In this document: one piece after another, positions 42,761-50,633 of the stretch
How the letters are laid out: the number at the start of each line of letters is the position of its first letter
How positions within the stretch are numbered: the first letter of the stretch is position 1
Assembly (NCBI GenBank): GCA_017462915.1
Contig: JAFTQG010000025.1
Location: 40,716 to 104,715 of the forward strand
Direction: 5' to 3'
DNA: 64,000 nucleotides
Source of the DNA: Prevotella sp.
GTDB taxonomy: Bacteria; Bacteroidota; Bacteroidia; Bacteroidales; Bacteroidaceae
Made by a program: the position numbers and the translations under genes
The notes under the pieces: generated by a model
Databases searched by the model: none
What the model saw: only the letters and a program-made list of their open reading frames with translations
Told to the model about the DNA's origin: nothing

Positions 42761-43378
42761 TTACTGATTTCGTTCATAATATTCATCTAATAAAAAGTTA
42801 ATAAATCCGTCCATTTTACCATGCTCTTTGCCGTATTCTTTAGCAACTCTCTGTAGCTCTTCACTCTCTGCTTTGCTCAGAACGATGTCATAGACACCGA
42901 ATTTGAAGCTCTCTACCTGCACGGTTGTATTCTTGTCACCACCAAAGCGGTCGGGGCCATCCTCGTTACTCTGGGGTATCTGTACGTCCCATATCTCAGG
43001 GTGCATTTCCACGCGCTCCATCGCCTCCTTCACCTTATCCATGTCGATATTGAAGTTCACGTTGGAGGTCACGTTATCAGCGAGAGCGAACTCACGGCCT
43101 TTCTTAGTGTCGATGTCGATGTCCGTTCTGCGCACGGCAACCAGCTTATCGCCAGTAACATCAATCACACGCACTTTCTTGATGCCGGCATTGATGGCAC
43201 CAGCAGCTGTCTTATTGCCTGCAATGATACGATTGTTCTTGTCAAGCACCACGGATCGACCACAGCCAAAGGTGGCAAGGGAGTAGTCAATCATCTTCTC
43301 ACCTTCGGCAGTTCCCTTATTGAAGTTAAGGTCGTCTTGAACCAAATCCTCAATGTTCAGTATCTCTTTTCCTTCCAT
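42761..43378 (-). CDS. ParB-like protein, paralogue 1
   Basis: 205 aa. 'GRSVVLDKNNRIIAGNKTA' (about 40-58) is a ParB box with GNKT in place of GxxR. It is closely similar to the neighbouring 210-aa gene over the first 120 residues ('DKNNRIIAGNK', 'AVRR.D.D.D..KGRE.ALADN'). A tandem duplication is likely. It may recognise a sequence or bind CTP; role unknown. Confidence 0.75.
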   Translation of the reverse strand: MEGKEILNIEDLVQDDLNFNKGTAEGEKMIDYSLATFGCGRSVVLDKNNRIIAGNKTAAGAINAGIKKVRVIDVTGDKLVAVRRTDIDIDTKKGREFALADNVTSNVNFNIDMDKVKEAMERVEMHPEIWDVQIPQSNEDGPDRFGGDKNTTVQVESFKFGVYDIVLSKAESEELQRVAKEYGKEHGKMDGFINFLLDEYYERNQ

Positions 43379-43381
43379 AGC

Positions 43382-44014
43382 TTATATACCGAGTAATTCA
43401 CCAACAAGACCGATGACCACCCCGTTTTCCTCGTAGTAGTCATCAGCGAATTTGTTTAGCCTGTCGTATTCCTCCTTGGTGGGGGTGATAGAGTAACCCT
43501 TGAAGCGAATGGGTGTAACATCAGCGTCCTTGCTTGCACGGCTGCTGGCAAGTTCCTTTCGCTCCTTAGCTCTTGCTTCCCTACGTTCCTTGGCAGTCTG
43601 CCGTTCAATGTACTTGTCTATGTCCTTGATGCCCCATGCCTCAGTGTCCATGTGCAGCTCATCGACACAGCGGCGAATCTCGTTATAATCGAGGTCCATG
43701 TTAGTCTTGGCAGTCATATTATCTGCCAAAGCAAGCTCCCTGCCTTTCCTTGAATCGAGGTCAAGGTCAACACGACGAACTGCTATCAGCTCATCGCCTT
43801 CTGAGTCAACGACTATCACATCATCTATACCGTGGGCCTCGGCGGTCTTTGCAGATTTGTTTCCGGCAATGATGCGGTTATTCTTATCTATCAAGACAGA
43901 CCGGGCAGCACCAAAGTTTTCAAAGGAACGGTTGAGCAGCACCTGTCCCTTCTCAGTGCCCTGGTTGAAATTCCGGTCATCTTGAATAAGTTCCTGTATC
44001 TTGATTTCTTCCAT
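43382..44014 (-). CDS. ParB-like protein, paralogue 2
   Basis: 210 aa. Shares 'ARSVLIDKNNRIIAGNKSA' with paralogue 1, followed by a basic helix (RRxxRAKERKE) absent there. Four ParB-fold proteins in 6 kb is unusual. Confidence 0.75.
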   Translation of the reverse strand: MEEIKIQELIQDDRNFNQGTEKGQVLLNRSFENFGAARSVLIDKNNRIIAGNKSAKTAEAHGIDDVIVVDSEGDELIAVRRVDLDLDSRKGRELALADNMTAKTNMDLDYNEIRRCVDELHMDTEAWGIKDIDKYIERQTAKERREARAKERKELASSRASKDADVTPIRFKGYSITPTKEEYDRLNKFADDYYEENGVVIGLVGELLGI

Positions 44015-44017
44015 AAT

Positions 44018-44794
44018 TTACTGATTTACGGCCATTGGTAACGGCTGAACGAATTTATTGATGAAGTATTGGCAACCCTTCTGCGTTACCTTGGTAGTTC
44101 TGGTAACGTGCTGCTCCCCATTCTTTCCAGAGCGAGTACCCTTTGTTACCTCAAAGAGCCCCATTTCAAGGTATCGCTGCATCGGCATATTCCTGTCAGA
44201 GCCAAAGCTGCAGAGGTAGCCTTCATTGCGTAGCTGCTCGAACAATCGCACCTCTCCAGTCTCGTAACCGTTCTGGCAGAGAATCTTTGCGAGTTCACCG
44301 ATGAGTACAGAATCAGGAGAAGAAAGCACGGCATTTGCAAAGGCTACCTTCGGCTTCTGTTCCTCCAACTGCTCCTGCTGTTGCTTGTTTTCAATGGCAA
44401 GCTGCTCCTTCTCCTCCTCAGCCTGTACTACCATAAGGGCAAGCTGCTTACGAGTCAGCTGCTCTATAGAGTAAGAACCAGTCTTTCTTGTTGACGGCAA
44501 CACTTCAGATGTTATCCACTTCTTGAATTGTTTGGCAGTCGGAAGCTTTGACCCAAGAACAAGGGCATACATTCCTGACTCATTCACAAAAGATAGCTGC
44601 TGAATACCTCCTTTCGTAGGGGTGTCGCGTTTTGCGACGTCCCCTTCATCAACATGCTTAGACACTGCATCACGACCATTTGAATAGCCAAGAGCCTTGC
44701 ATAAATCCATGGCACAAAACTCAGGATTGTCTTGTGTTCCTGTAGTTCGGATCTGACCAAACTGAGGATGATTGAAAATCTGAATATCACTCAT
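44018..44794 (-). CDS. phage antirepressor (Bro-N plus KilAC/ANT domain)
   Basis: 258 aa. 'GSKLPTAKQFKKWITSEVLPSTRKTGSY' is the Bro-N hallmark at about 80-108. A Gln/Glu helical linker follows, then 'FANAVLSSPDSVLIGELAKILCQNG' begins the KilAC DNA-binding part (about 150-255). It would oppose the prophage repressor or regulate the operon. It lies among ParB genes. Confidence 0.85.
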   Translation of the reverse strand: MSDIQIFNHPQFGQIRTTGTQDNPEFCAMDLCKALGYSNGRDAVSKHVDEGDVAKRDTPTKGGIQQLSFVNESGMYALVLGSKLPTAKQFKKWITSEVLPSTRKTGSYSIEQLTRKQLALMVVQAEEEKEQLAIENKQQQEQLEEQKPKVAFANAVLSSPDSVLIGELAKILCQNGYETGEVRLFEQLRNEGYLCSFGSDRNMPMQRYLEMGLFEVTKGTRSGKNGEQHVTRTTKVTQKGCQYFINKFVQPLPMAVNQ

Positions 44795-44798
44795 ACTG

Positions 44799-45500
44799 TT
44801 ATCGTTTTATTGCTATAAGTCCACAGAAATTCAGATAGCGCCAATAAGTTTCGACAACACGGAATCCAGCAGCAGAGAGGAATTGTCTGTTTGCAGCCTC
44901 GGTGACTGGCACCAAAGTTCCCTCCAGACTCTTTCGTTTCTCCGCTATTTGCTTCTCAGTGTAGCTATTCTCTCTCTTGATGGCGTAATATTCATCCTTC
45001 ATTGCCTCATCTATAACAGCGGAATAACCCAGCACCTTCTCTACAAGCAAGAAAGCACCGCCAGGCTGCAGGCTGTCATAGACATTCTGAATGATGCGCT
45101 GGCGGTACTCTATAGGTGTAAACTGAATAGTGAGGCAGGAAAGGATAAGACTGCACTGCGCTTCTGGCAGTGAGCTTGTGATGTCTCTTTTCTCGATGCT
45201 GACATTGGGATAGCCGGAATACTTCGCCCGACAAATAGACAGCATGGGGTCGCTTGTATCGCACAGATAGAAGTGGCAATCCGCATTGCCACCGATGAGA
45301 CCTTCCACACCCTTGCCAGTGGAGCACCCTAAATCCATGACGTTGCTTTCGCGTGTGATGAACTTGCGACCTAACCGGGTGGTAAGGTCACGCATCGTGT
45401 CATAGTCAGGGATTGAGCGACTTATCATGTCATCAAAGACACGCGCTACTTCCGCATTAAACTCCCACTTGCCATCGGGTATGTAGTCATCGTGCATCAT
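44799..45500 (-). CDS. CmoA-like carboxy-SAM synthase homologue
   Basis: 233 aa from the ATG at 45500, which overlaps the upstream stop. It follows CmoA closely: 'VFDDMISRSIPDYDTM', SAM motif 'VMDLGCSTGKG' (54-64), 'IQFTPIEYRQRIIQNVYDSLQPGGAFLLVEK', 'AIKRENSYTEKQIAEKRKSLEG' with both KR pairs, and 'YLNFCGLIAIK'. CmoA converts SAM and prephenate to carboxy-SAM for tRNA cmo5U34. No CmoB is nearby, so another acceptor, perhaps DNA, is possible. Confidence 0.7.
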   Translation of the reverse strand: MMHDDYIPDGKWEFNAEVARVFDDMISRSIPDYDTMRDLTTRLGRKFITRESNVMDLGCSTGKGVEGLIGGNADCHFYLCDTSDPMLSICRAKYSGYPNVSIEKRDITSSLPEAQCSLILSCLTIQFTPIEYRQRIIQNVYDSLQPGGAFLLVEKVLGYSAVIDEAMKDEYYAIKRENSYTEKQIAEKRKSLEGTLVPVTEAANRQFLSAAGFRVVETYWRYLNFCGLIAIKR

Positions 45501-45901
45501 GCTTTCGCGCTTTGTAACTTTACAATATCCATTCCGAAACAAGTCAGCAGCGTTTCAAGCTGCTTCACCGTTATTCCACGTTTACCATTGAAATAGCTAC
45601 TCAGCACAGAGCGGTTGATACCCGTCTCAGCGGATAGGTCCAGGATTTTCTTGTTCTGCTTTGAAATGCTGTCGCGCATAAGCAAGTGAATCATGTTGGC
45701 AGGCACGCTGCCTTCTTCACCCTCACGCGCTGCCGTCACCTTCAGGTACAGCATAATCTTCATTAGATGCTTGTACGGAATAGACCGCTTGCCGTGGAGG
45801 AAAGCGTTCAGGTTTTGAACGGTCAAGCCTAACAGAGTGCAGAGCATTGTCTGGTTCACTCCGCGCTCGTGCATGTGCTCTTCTATCTTCTCTCTTATCA
45901 T
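45497..45901 (-). CDS. tandem XRE-type helix-turn-helix regulator, 134 aa
   Basis: Two HTH domains in one chain: 'GVNQTMLCTLLGLTVQNLNAFL' (about 14-35) and 'ETGINRSVLSSYF' (about 90-103), each followed by a similar 'GKR' turn. It likely binds as a pseudo-dimer. The palindrome TTTGATAA-N5-TTATCAAA at 45956-45976 stands next to its promoter, so it could autoregulate. First gene of the ParB/methyltransferase operon. Confidence 0.75.
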   Translation of the reverse strand: MIREKIEEHMHERGVNQTMLCTLLGLTVQNLNAFLHGKRSIPYKHLMKIMLYLKVTAAREGEEGSVPANMIHLLMRDSISKQNKKILDLSAETGINRSVLSSYFNGKRGITVKQLETLLTCFGMDIVKLQSAKA

Positions 45902-45921
45902 TTCTACAACTTTTTAGACTG

Positions 45922-45953
45922 CAAAAATAATCATTTCTCCCGATATTGCCAAA
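45922..45953 (-). promoter_or_regulatory. promoter of the HTH/CmoA/ParB operon
   Basis: TTTG (45950-45953), 20-bp spacer, TATTTTTG (45922-45929) on the minus strand. Confidence 0.65.
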
Positions 45954-45955
45954 TA

Positions 45956-45976
45956 TTTGATAAGCAAATTATCAAA
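45956..45976. promoter_or_regulatory. palindromic operator shared by two divergent promoters
   Basis: TTTGATAA, five bases GCAAA, TTATCAAA: 8-bp perfect arms. It sits just behind the -33 of the minus promoter and 13 bases before the -33 of the plus promoter. The half site TTATCAAA recurs in the other phage promoters. Confidence 0.6.
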
Positions 45977-45988
45977 ACTGCCTAAAAA

Positions 45989-46020
45989 TTTGGCTATTTG
46001 CTCAAAAAACCTTACCTTTG
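45989..46020 (+). promoter_or_regulatory. plus-strand promoter of the putative sRNA
   Basis: TTTG (45989-45992), 20-bp spacer, TACCTTTG (46013-46020): a full consensus promoter on the plus strand with no coding gene behind it. Confidence 0.65.
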
Positions 46021-46026
46021 CAAGTA

Positions 46027-46148
46027 AATAGATACATTTCATCTATGCTTCTTGCCCATTCCTGGGCACCATAGTCATAGTTTTGAAGGTATTTATCTTA
46101 TTTGCACAGGAAAGGCCCGCTCGGGAGAGTCGGCCTTCCTACTTTTTT
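46027..46148 (+). ncRNA. putative ~120-nt antisense RNA to the phage mRNA leaders
   Basis: Between a consensus plus-strand promoter and a plus-strand terminator lies no open frame of useful size. The RNA would contain a TGCCCA/TGGGCA tetraloop hairpin (about 46053-46068). At 46080-46105 it has GTTTTGAAG then TATCTTATTTGC. These are the exact complements of CTTCAAAAC and GCAAATAAGATA in the leaders of at least nine phage mRNAs. The spacing equals that of the gene at 8319. A decayed leader copy is the simpler alternative. Confidence 0.45.
46109..46148 (+). terminator. plus-strand terminator of the putative sRNA
   Basis: GGAAAGGCC (46109-46117) pairs with GGCCTTCC (46132-46139) with one bulge, an inner CCCG/CGGG stem, and six Ts at 46143-46148. 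On the minus strand no T-run follows. Confidence 0.55.
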
Positions 46149-46546
46149 ATGGGGATGGTCTTACTCTCCTGCTCGGTTTTCAACTCTGGTGGCAGCATCC
46201 AGTATTTCGGCTTCGGGTACATCGTACCTTCCTCGTCAACAAAAGCAAATCCATCTTTATGTTTCACCACCTTTCTCACGGCAAAGGCATCGTCATCGTT
46301 CCTCACACACAGCCAAGTGTTGAGTGGAGGGTAGCCTTTATCCAACTTGTGCCACATTCCTTCAACGAAGTACGAGGCACCCTTACAGAAGGCAACAGTG
46401 GCTATACGCTCCATTGACTCCTGAATCAATTTACTTGCGCCTTGCAGCGCACAGGCTGTTCTCATGTTTTTACCGTAGGTCTCTGCGGCATTGAGGAAAT
46501 CCCTACCAAGAATCTTCTCAACCAAATTTCTTTCTGATTTTTCCAT
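46139..46546 (-). CDS. hypothetical protein, 135 aa
   Basis: A helical N-terminal half is followed by a small strand-rich part with 'WLCVRNDDDAFAVRKVV'. No family was recognised. Its end overlaps the plus-strand terminator at 46132-46148. Confidence 0.5.
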   Translation of the reverse strand: MEKSERNLVEKILGRDFLNAAETYGKNMRTACALQGASKLIQESMERIATVAFCKGASYFVEGMWHKLDKGYPPLNTWLCVRNDDDAFAVRKVVKHKDGFAFVDEEGTMYPKPKYWMLPPELKTEQESKTIPIKK

Positions 46547-46547
46547 A

Positions 46548-46652
46548 CTATTTATTCTCCTTTTTGTCTACACAAGCCCAGTCCACAACAAAAACGTCAT
46601 GCTGGTAATCATTATGGCGAGACTCGCCACTTCTCTTTGCTTCATGCTTCAT
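46548..46652 (-). CDS. small hypothetical protein, 34 aa
   Basis: ATG at 46652 overlaps the upstream stop. The last residues include 'DVFVVDWACVDKK'; no motif. Confidence 0.4.
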   Translation of the reverse strand: MKHEAKRSGESRHNDYQHDVFVVDWACVDKKENK

Positions 46653-46906
46653 AATTCATCAAGTTCTTTGTTCAACCTTTCTATCTTATTAACCAGGAAA
46701 TCCTTTCGCTCCTGCGCCATCCCAATAGCAAGGGCAGACAATCGTCTGATCTGCTCGTTTGGCATACAGTCCAAGAAACAATCTACAACATCTGTAGGAG
46801 TGGCCATGCCCATTGTTAGCAGCCCTTCCATTTCTTTGATTGCAGTCTCACCAGCTGAAATCTCAGCGGAAATCTCATTTGCCTTTTGCAATTTTTCTCT
46901 ATCCAT
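46649..46906 (-). CDS. coiled-coil hypothetical protein, 85 aa
   Basis: Start at ATG 46906 (MDREKL) just after the upstream stop. Mostly helical; the product begins and ends with long charged helices. Confidence 0.5.
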   Translation of the reverse strand: MDREKLQKANEISAEISAGETAIKEMEGLLTMGMATPTDVVDCFLDCMPNEQIRRLSALAIGMAQERKDFLVNKIERLNKELDEL

Positions 46907-46907
46907 T

Positions 46908-47075
46908 CTATTTTGATTTTGATTGCTTGTAATATCTACCTCCGCACTCACCACTGGGTAAGATGTCATAGGGGCCGATGGCCTTGCCTGAGTTTACGTC
47001 AAGGGCAAGTGCAAAGAGTGCGCAATCCAAACGGATATTGCACTCCACATTACAGCAGATAAGCGGTTTATCCAT
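46908..47075 (-). CDS. small Cys-rich protein, 55 aa
   Basis: ATG at 47075 overlaps the end of the acyl carrier protein gene. 'CCNVECNIRLDC' and a later C suggest a metal site. Function unknown. Confidence 0.5.
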   Translation of the reverse strand: MDKPLICCNVECNIRLDCALFALALDVNSGKAIGPYDILPSGECGGRYYKQSKSK

Positions 47076-47340
47076 GTTTCTCCTTATAGTGTTTCTCCAT
47101 AAGGTCAACAATGTCCTTCACCGTTGTTTCGTCTGTAGTCAGGCATTCGCATTCCGCATCGCTTACACTGATGTCAAGCCTATGCTCAATATCCATCACT
47201 ACCTGCACCATGTCAAGACTGTCACCACCGAGGTCATTCCGGAAGTTATCTTCCAGGGAAACGCTCACCTTAGAATCGATAGGTGAAATCACTTTTTCCG
47301 TGATGTCAAGCACCACTTTCTCAATTTCTTCTCTGTTCAT
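47068..47340 (-). CDS. acpP: acyl carrier protein
   Basis: 90 aa from ATG 47340. 'FRNDLGGDSLDMVQVVMDIE' carries the DSL phosphopantetheine motif with Ser41; helices II and III and the acidic surface fit ACPs. It would carry acyl groups as thioesters after modification by the host holo-ACP synthase. A free ACP in a phage is uncommon. It is next to a radical SAM gene, so the pair may build or attach a modified group. Confidence 0.85.
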   Translation of the reverse strand: MNREEIEKVVLDITEKVISPIDSKVSVSLEDNFRNDLGGDSLDMVQVVMDIEHRLDISVSDAECECLTTDETTVKDIVDLMEKHYKEKHG

Positions 47341-47344
47341 ATCG

Positions 47345-48202
47345 TTAAGTAAATAGGTTGTAATCCATTCCGACAAAGTTCTCACTACACTGGAGAGCCT
47401 TTTCAAAGTTATCTGCAGCCATATTCTTCTGCACATAGTCATGGATAGACTTCTTCCAGTACACCTTAAATCCCTCCTTCTCACATAGCCCTGTCACACG
47501 ACCGATGAAGAAAGCGCACTCATCAGCATTATAATAGTCATTCTTTACTCCAGACCGCAAGCCAATCTTGAACAGGTCACAGAACTTTGCAGATTGCTCG
47601 ATCATCCGGAAAGAACTGTTGAAGTCTATGATTGGCTCAATGCTTGCGAAAGTCCTAAAGCCATGCTCTTTTAGCCGCTTCATTGAGTCAATACGTTCTG
47701 CATTTGGGTCTGCATAAGGCTCCATGTCATCCCTGCCTGTCAACGTAAAACCGATAGCCAGCAATGGGCGTTTCTCCTTCTCGATGTCATTCAGTATGAT
47801 GTTTGCAGACAAAGGCACATTCGCGCATTTGGTCAGAATCTTTACCGGAATGCCACACTGCAGGGCAAACTTAGCTGCTTCCAATGTCAGCATACACGTT
47901 TTCCTCAGCATGGGGTCTGTTGAGAAGGAGAAGAAAATGCCCGTCTTTCTCAGGTGGTCAATATGCTTCTCGCACTCATGCTTGAATACAAAGAGTGCAT
48001 CGTTCTCGTCTGCAAAGCATTTCTTCAGCGAGACCTCTGTCTTTCCCAAAGTCTTACTAAGGACTCCACGCTTCAGGTAGCAGTACAGGCAATCGTGAGG
48101 GCAACCGTTATAGAAGTTGCAGCCGACAGCGGCATACTCCCTTGCAGCACCTTTTGGCGTATAAAGGGCCTTGCCGTTCAGGATAATTTCTTTCGTTTCC
48201 AT
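47345..48202 (-). CDS. radical SAM protein (spore-photoproduct-lyase-like)
   Basis: 285 aa. 'GCNFYNGCPHDCLYCYLKR' contains Cys34, Cys38 and Cys41, the CxxxCxxC cluster for a 4Fe-4S centre. 'FFSFSTDPM' and 'ILTKCANVPL' lie on the expected barrel strands. The family of SplB-like proteins includes DNA-lesion lyases and others. Direct neighbour of the ACP gene with a 4-base gap. Substrate unknown. Confidence 0.85.
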   Translation of the reverse strand: METKEIILNGKALYTPKGAAREYAAVGCNFYNGCPHDCLYCYLKRGVLSKTLGKTEVSLKKCFADENDALFVFKHECEKHIDHLRKTGIFFSFSTDPMLRKTCMLTLEAAKFALQCGIPVKILTKCANVPLSANIILNDIEKEKRPLLAIGFTLTGRDDMEPYADPNAERIDSMKRLKEHGFRTFASIEPIIDFNSSFRMIEQSAKFCDLFKIGLRSGVKNDYYNADECAFFIGRVTGLCEKEGFKVYWKKSIHDYVQKNMAADNFEKALQCSENFVGMDYNLFT

Positions 48203-48204
48203 GC

Positions 48205-48954
48205 TTATCTGAAATCTAATTCGAGTTGTTCGTTTTTCTTATTGTCGAGTTGCTTATTCAGGTTGACCTTACGGCCATCTTCCTGCCCTTGCTCATAAGC
48301 TTCTCCCAGCACTTCGCGCCTACGCTGACGGTGCTTTGTCTTATCCATCGTATAGTTATTCTGCTGAAACAGAAACTCCTTGATTTTGTCACGGTGGCAG
48401 ACAACAAGAGCGGTCTCGTCAGATGTTGGCTTCATGCTGTCATAGTTCTGCTGCAGACCAACGCTGACACCTTCGAGGTATGAGCGCATAAAGAGGTTCC
48501 TTCCCTTCTCGGTGTAACGTTGACCATTTACCATAGCTTCGTTCTGGGCCTCATTGAATCGTTCAATGACCAGCCTGCGAAACACTTTCAGCAAGTAATC
48601 ATAGAACTCCCTAACGATAACTACGTTATCCTCGGCACCAATAATGAACATCTTTTGATTGTACGTCCTGGTATAGACATCGCATAAGTTGTTGACTGCG
48701 ATTGTGTGGAGCAAAGCCTTCTTCCAGTGATTGCCGTATTTGTCGTTTGTTACAATGTCCTCCGACTCCTTCATGTTGATGCTGGCTCCCTCATTCTCAC
48801 CGCCGATGTCACTCATGGAAAGATTATATTCCATCAGTAGCTTGTGTACCATCTTAGCAGCCTGGTATGCCTCTCCAGTGCTACCGATTTTCTCAGCATT
48901 GAACTGGAGTCTCAGCAACTTACGGATTTTGTTGATGACATTCTCTTTTTCCAT
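48205..48954 (-). CDS. DUF2786 domain protein
   Basis: 249 aa. 'INKIRKLLRLQFNAEKIGSTGEAYQAAKMVHKLLMEYNLSMSDI' is the DUF2786 motif. The C-terminal part is a mixed region with an acidic 'EQLELDF' tail. Domain function is unknown. First gene behind its own promoter. Confidence 0.75.
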   Translation of the reverse strand: MEKENVINKIRKLLRLQFNAEKIGSTGEAYQAAKMVHKLLMEYNLSMSDIGGENEGASINMKESEDIVTNDKYGNHWKKALLHTIAVNNLCDVYTRTYNQKMFIIGAEDNVVIVREFYDYLLKVFRRLVIERFNEAQNEAMVNGQRYTEKGRNLFMRSYLEGVSVGLQQNYDSMKPTSDETALVVCHRDKIKEFLFQQNNYTMDKTKHRQRRREVLGEAYEQGQEDGRKVNLNKQLDNKKNEQLELDFR

Positions 48955-48984
48955 AATTTTGAAGTTTGAATCTTATTTGCACTA

Positions 48985-49016
48985 CAAAGGTAGTAAGAAA
49001 TTATCAAATACGCAAA
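48985..49016 (-). promoter_or_regulatory. promoter with phage operator and leader
   Basis: TTTG (49013-49016), 20-bp spacer, TACCTTTG (48985-48992), minus strand. A second operator copy, TTATCAAATCTGCAAG, lies at 49032-49047. Confidence 0.75.
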
Positions 49017-49047
49017 TTATCTCGCGTTTATTTATCAAATCTGCAAG

Positions 49048-49863
49048 TTATTTTTTGTTTCTCAGCAGTTTGAATCGTTCAGCAAGCTTTTCGACACCCA
49101 TTTTCTCACGCTCCAGCATATCGAGATATTCATCTTCGTGGTTGAGTTCCAATGCTCTTAGTCCTGCTTTATCCAAGGTTTTTTCATCAAACAGCTTGTC
49201 ACAGAAAGCTTCGTATGCTTTGACTGATGCAAAGTTATTCGTAGGACTCAGCCCATTCTTCTTATAGTTGATGATATTGTCTGTTAGCATACCGAAGTTG
49301 ACGTCTGCCTCCGCAATACGAGCAGGAAGATAGTCGTTTCTCATGTCAATACCAAATCGCTCTGAATACAGGTCGAAGTAGCAATCAAAGAGGTCTGCAG
49401 CAAGATGAATGAGCGTATAAGCCATCTGGAGCTGAGCCTTGAAGCGCGGATCGTCCTGCCTTTTTGACTCAAAGTAAGCGCAGAATGTAACATAGAGACT
49501 TGTCATTTCGCGCTTTAGCTGCCGCTCCATCTGTGTGCTGTAGTCAGACAAAATGTTTGGCATGTTACCATCTGCCTTCTTTATCCATTCGTTCACCTTT
49601 TCAAAGCAGCTCTTTGTGCCATTAAGCCACACCTTATACTTGTGGTGAATCATATTTCTGTCATCGAAAACGTCATACGGTTCCCAGAAATAATGCTCAG
49701 CAATAAGGACAGGAATAACTACTTGTGACCAAAACCTGGCACGGCAATCTTTCCTCACTGCCTGTGCTTGCTGAAATGTCAGTTTCTCTTGCGGTTTTTT
49801 GGGCTGGTTGTTCTGAGGTGCCAGCTTTGCCGACTGGTGGAAATATACTACTCTCTTTGTCAT
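49048..49863 (-). CDS. hypothetical protein, 271 aa, linked to the PRTRC cassette
   Basis: Mainly helical with a basic N-terminus and a 'FWEPYDVFDDRNM' stretch. It overlaps the ThiF gene by 4 bases, so it is probably coexpressed. No family was recognised; it may be an accessory or divergent PRTRC protein. Confidence 0.5.
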   Translation of the reverse strand: MTKRVVYFHQSAKLAPQNNQPKKPQEKLTFQQAQAVRKDCRARFWSQVVIPVLIAEHYFWEPYDVFDDRNMIHHKYKVWLNGTKSCFEKVNEWIKKADGNMPNILSDYSTQMERQLKREMTSLYVTFCAYFESKRQDDPRFKAQLQMAYTLIHLAADLFDCYFDLYSERFGIDMRNDYLPARIAEADVNFGMLTDNIINYKKNGLSPTNNFASVKAYEAFCDKLFDEKTLDKAGLRALELNHEDEYLDMLEREKMGVEKLAERFKLLRNKK

Positions 49864-50633
49864 AGGTTAATCGGATTTACTTTCATATTTCGCAGGTTCA
49901 GGAATAAACCATTAAACTCTATCCCTCCACTGGTAATGAGATTCCAAAGGAGATTGCAGCCAAGATTTGCCAGCGTTGAGTTAATGAACAAGTCTTGCTT
50001 CTCCAGTGCTTCTGCAAGTGAGCAGCTGGGGCCGCTATCCTTCTCGTTCACAGATAAGAGGTCAAACAGCTCGTCGATGCAAGGCAGCTTTCCAACTGGC
50101 TTCGACTCTTTTGACTTTGGCTGTTCCAGCTCTTTTATGGTGCCAAGCACCACCTGGCCAGTGTCAGCAGTATTGCCGAAATCTATCCAGTAGAAGAAAT
50201 CCTTTTCATCGTCACCTCCTATATTGTGGTATGTGCGCAGGTTCTTTCCTATTTTTATACGCGCCTTTGCATTATCCACACAACTGATGATGATATTGGC
50301 CGTATCATCGGCTCCTTTGCTCGGGTATCTGCATGGTTTTGAATCCCAGCCAAGGCCAAAGAATCGGTTGACTCTGGTCACCAATACGTCTGCCTTGTTG
50401 CAACCTATCTCCATGGGAGTAAAGAGTTGTCGGCCAAGGTTTGCCGGGGTGACAATATCATCGTCAAACACCGTGACATGAAGCCCCTTGTGGCCAAGTG
50501 TCCGCAAAGAGCAGTCAATACGAGCCAAGGCTGTCACTACCTGACTACCTGTACCTCCAGCACCGATAACGTACACCGTTAGCGGGTGATAAGGATTCAG
50601 GAGGTAATTGTGCGTAAAATGTACTTTTTTCAT
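49860..50633 (-). CDS. PRTRC system ThiF family protein
   Basis: 257 aa. 'VYVIGAGGTGSQVV' (20-33) is the E1-like nucleotide-binding loop; 'FDDDIVTPANLGRQLFTPMEIGCNKAD' matches the adenylation region with the catalytic Arg. No catalytic Cys box is evident. ThiF/E1-like enzymes adenylate the C-terminus of a ubiquitin-like protein. It is part of the PRTRC cassette together with the B, C, E and F-like genes. Confidence 0.85.
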   Translation of the reverse strand: MKKVHFTHNYLLNPYHPLTVYVIGAGGTGSQVVTALARIDCSLRTLGHKGLHVTVFDDDIVTPANLGRQLFTPMEIGCNKADVLVTRVNRFFGLGWDSKPCRYPSKGADDTANIIISCVDNAKARIKIGKNLRTYHNIGGDDEKDFFYWIDFGNTADTGQVVLGTIKELEQPKSKESKPVGKLPCIDELFDLLSVNEKDSGPSCSLAEALEKQDLFINSTLANLGCNLLWNLITSGGIEFNGLFLNLRNMKVNPINL

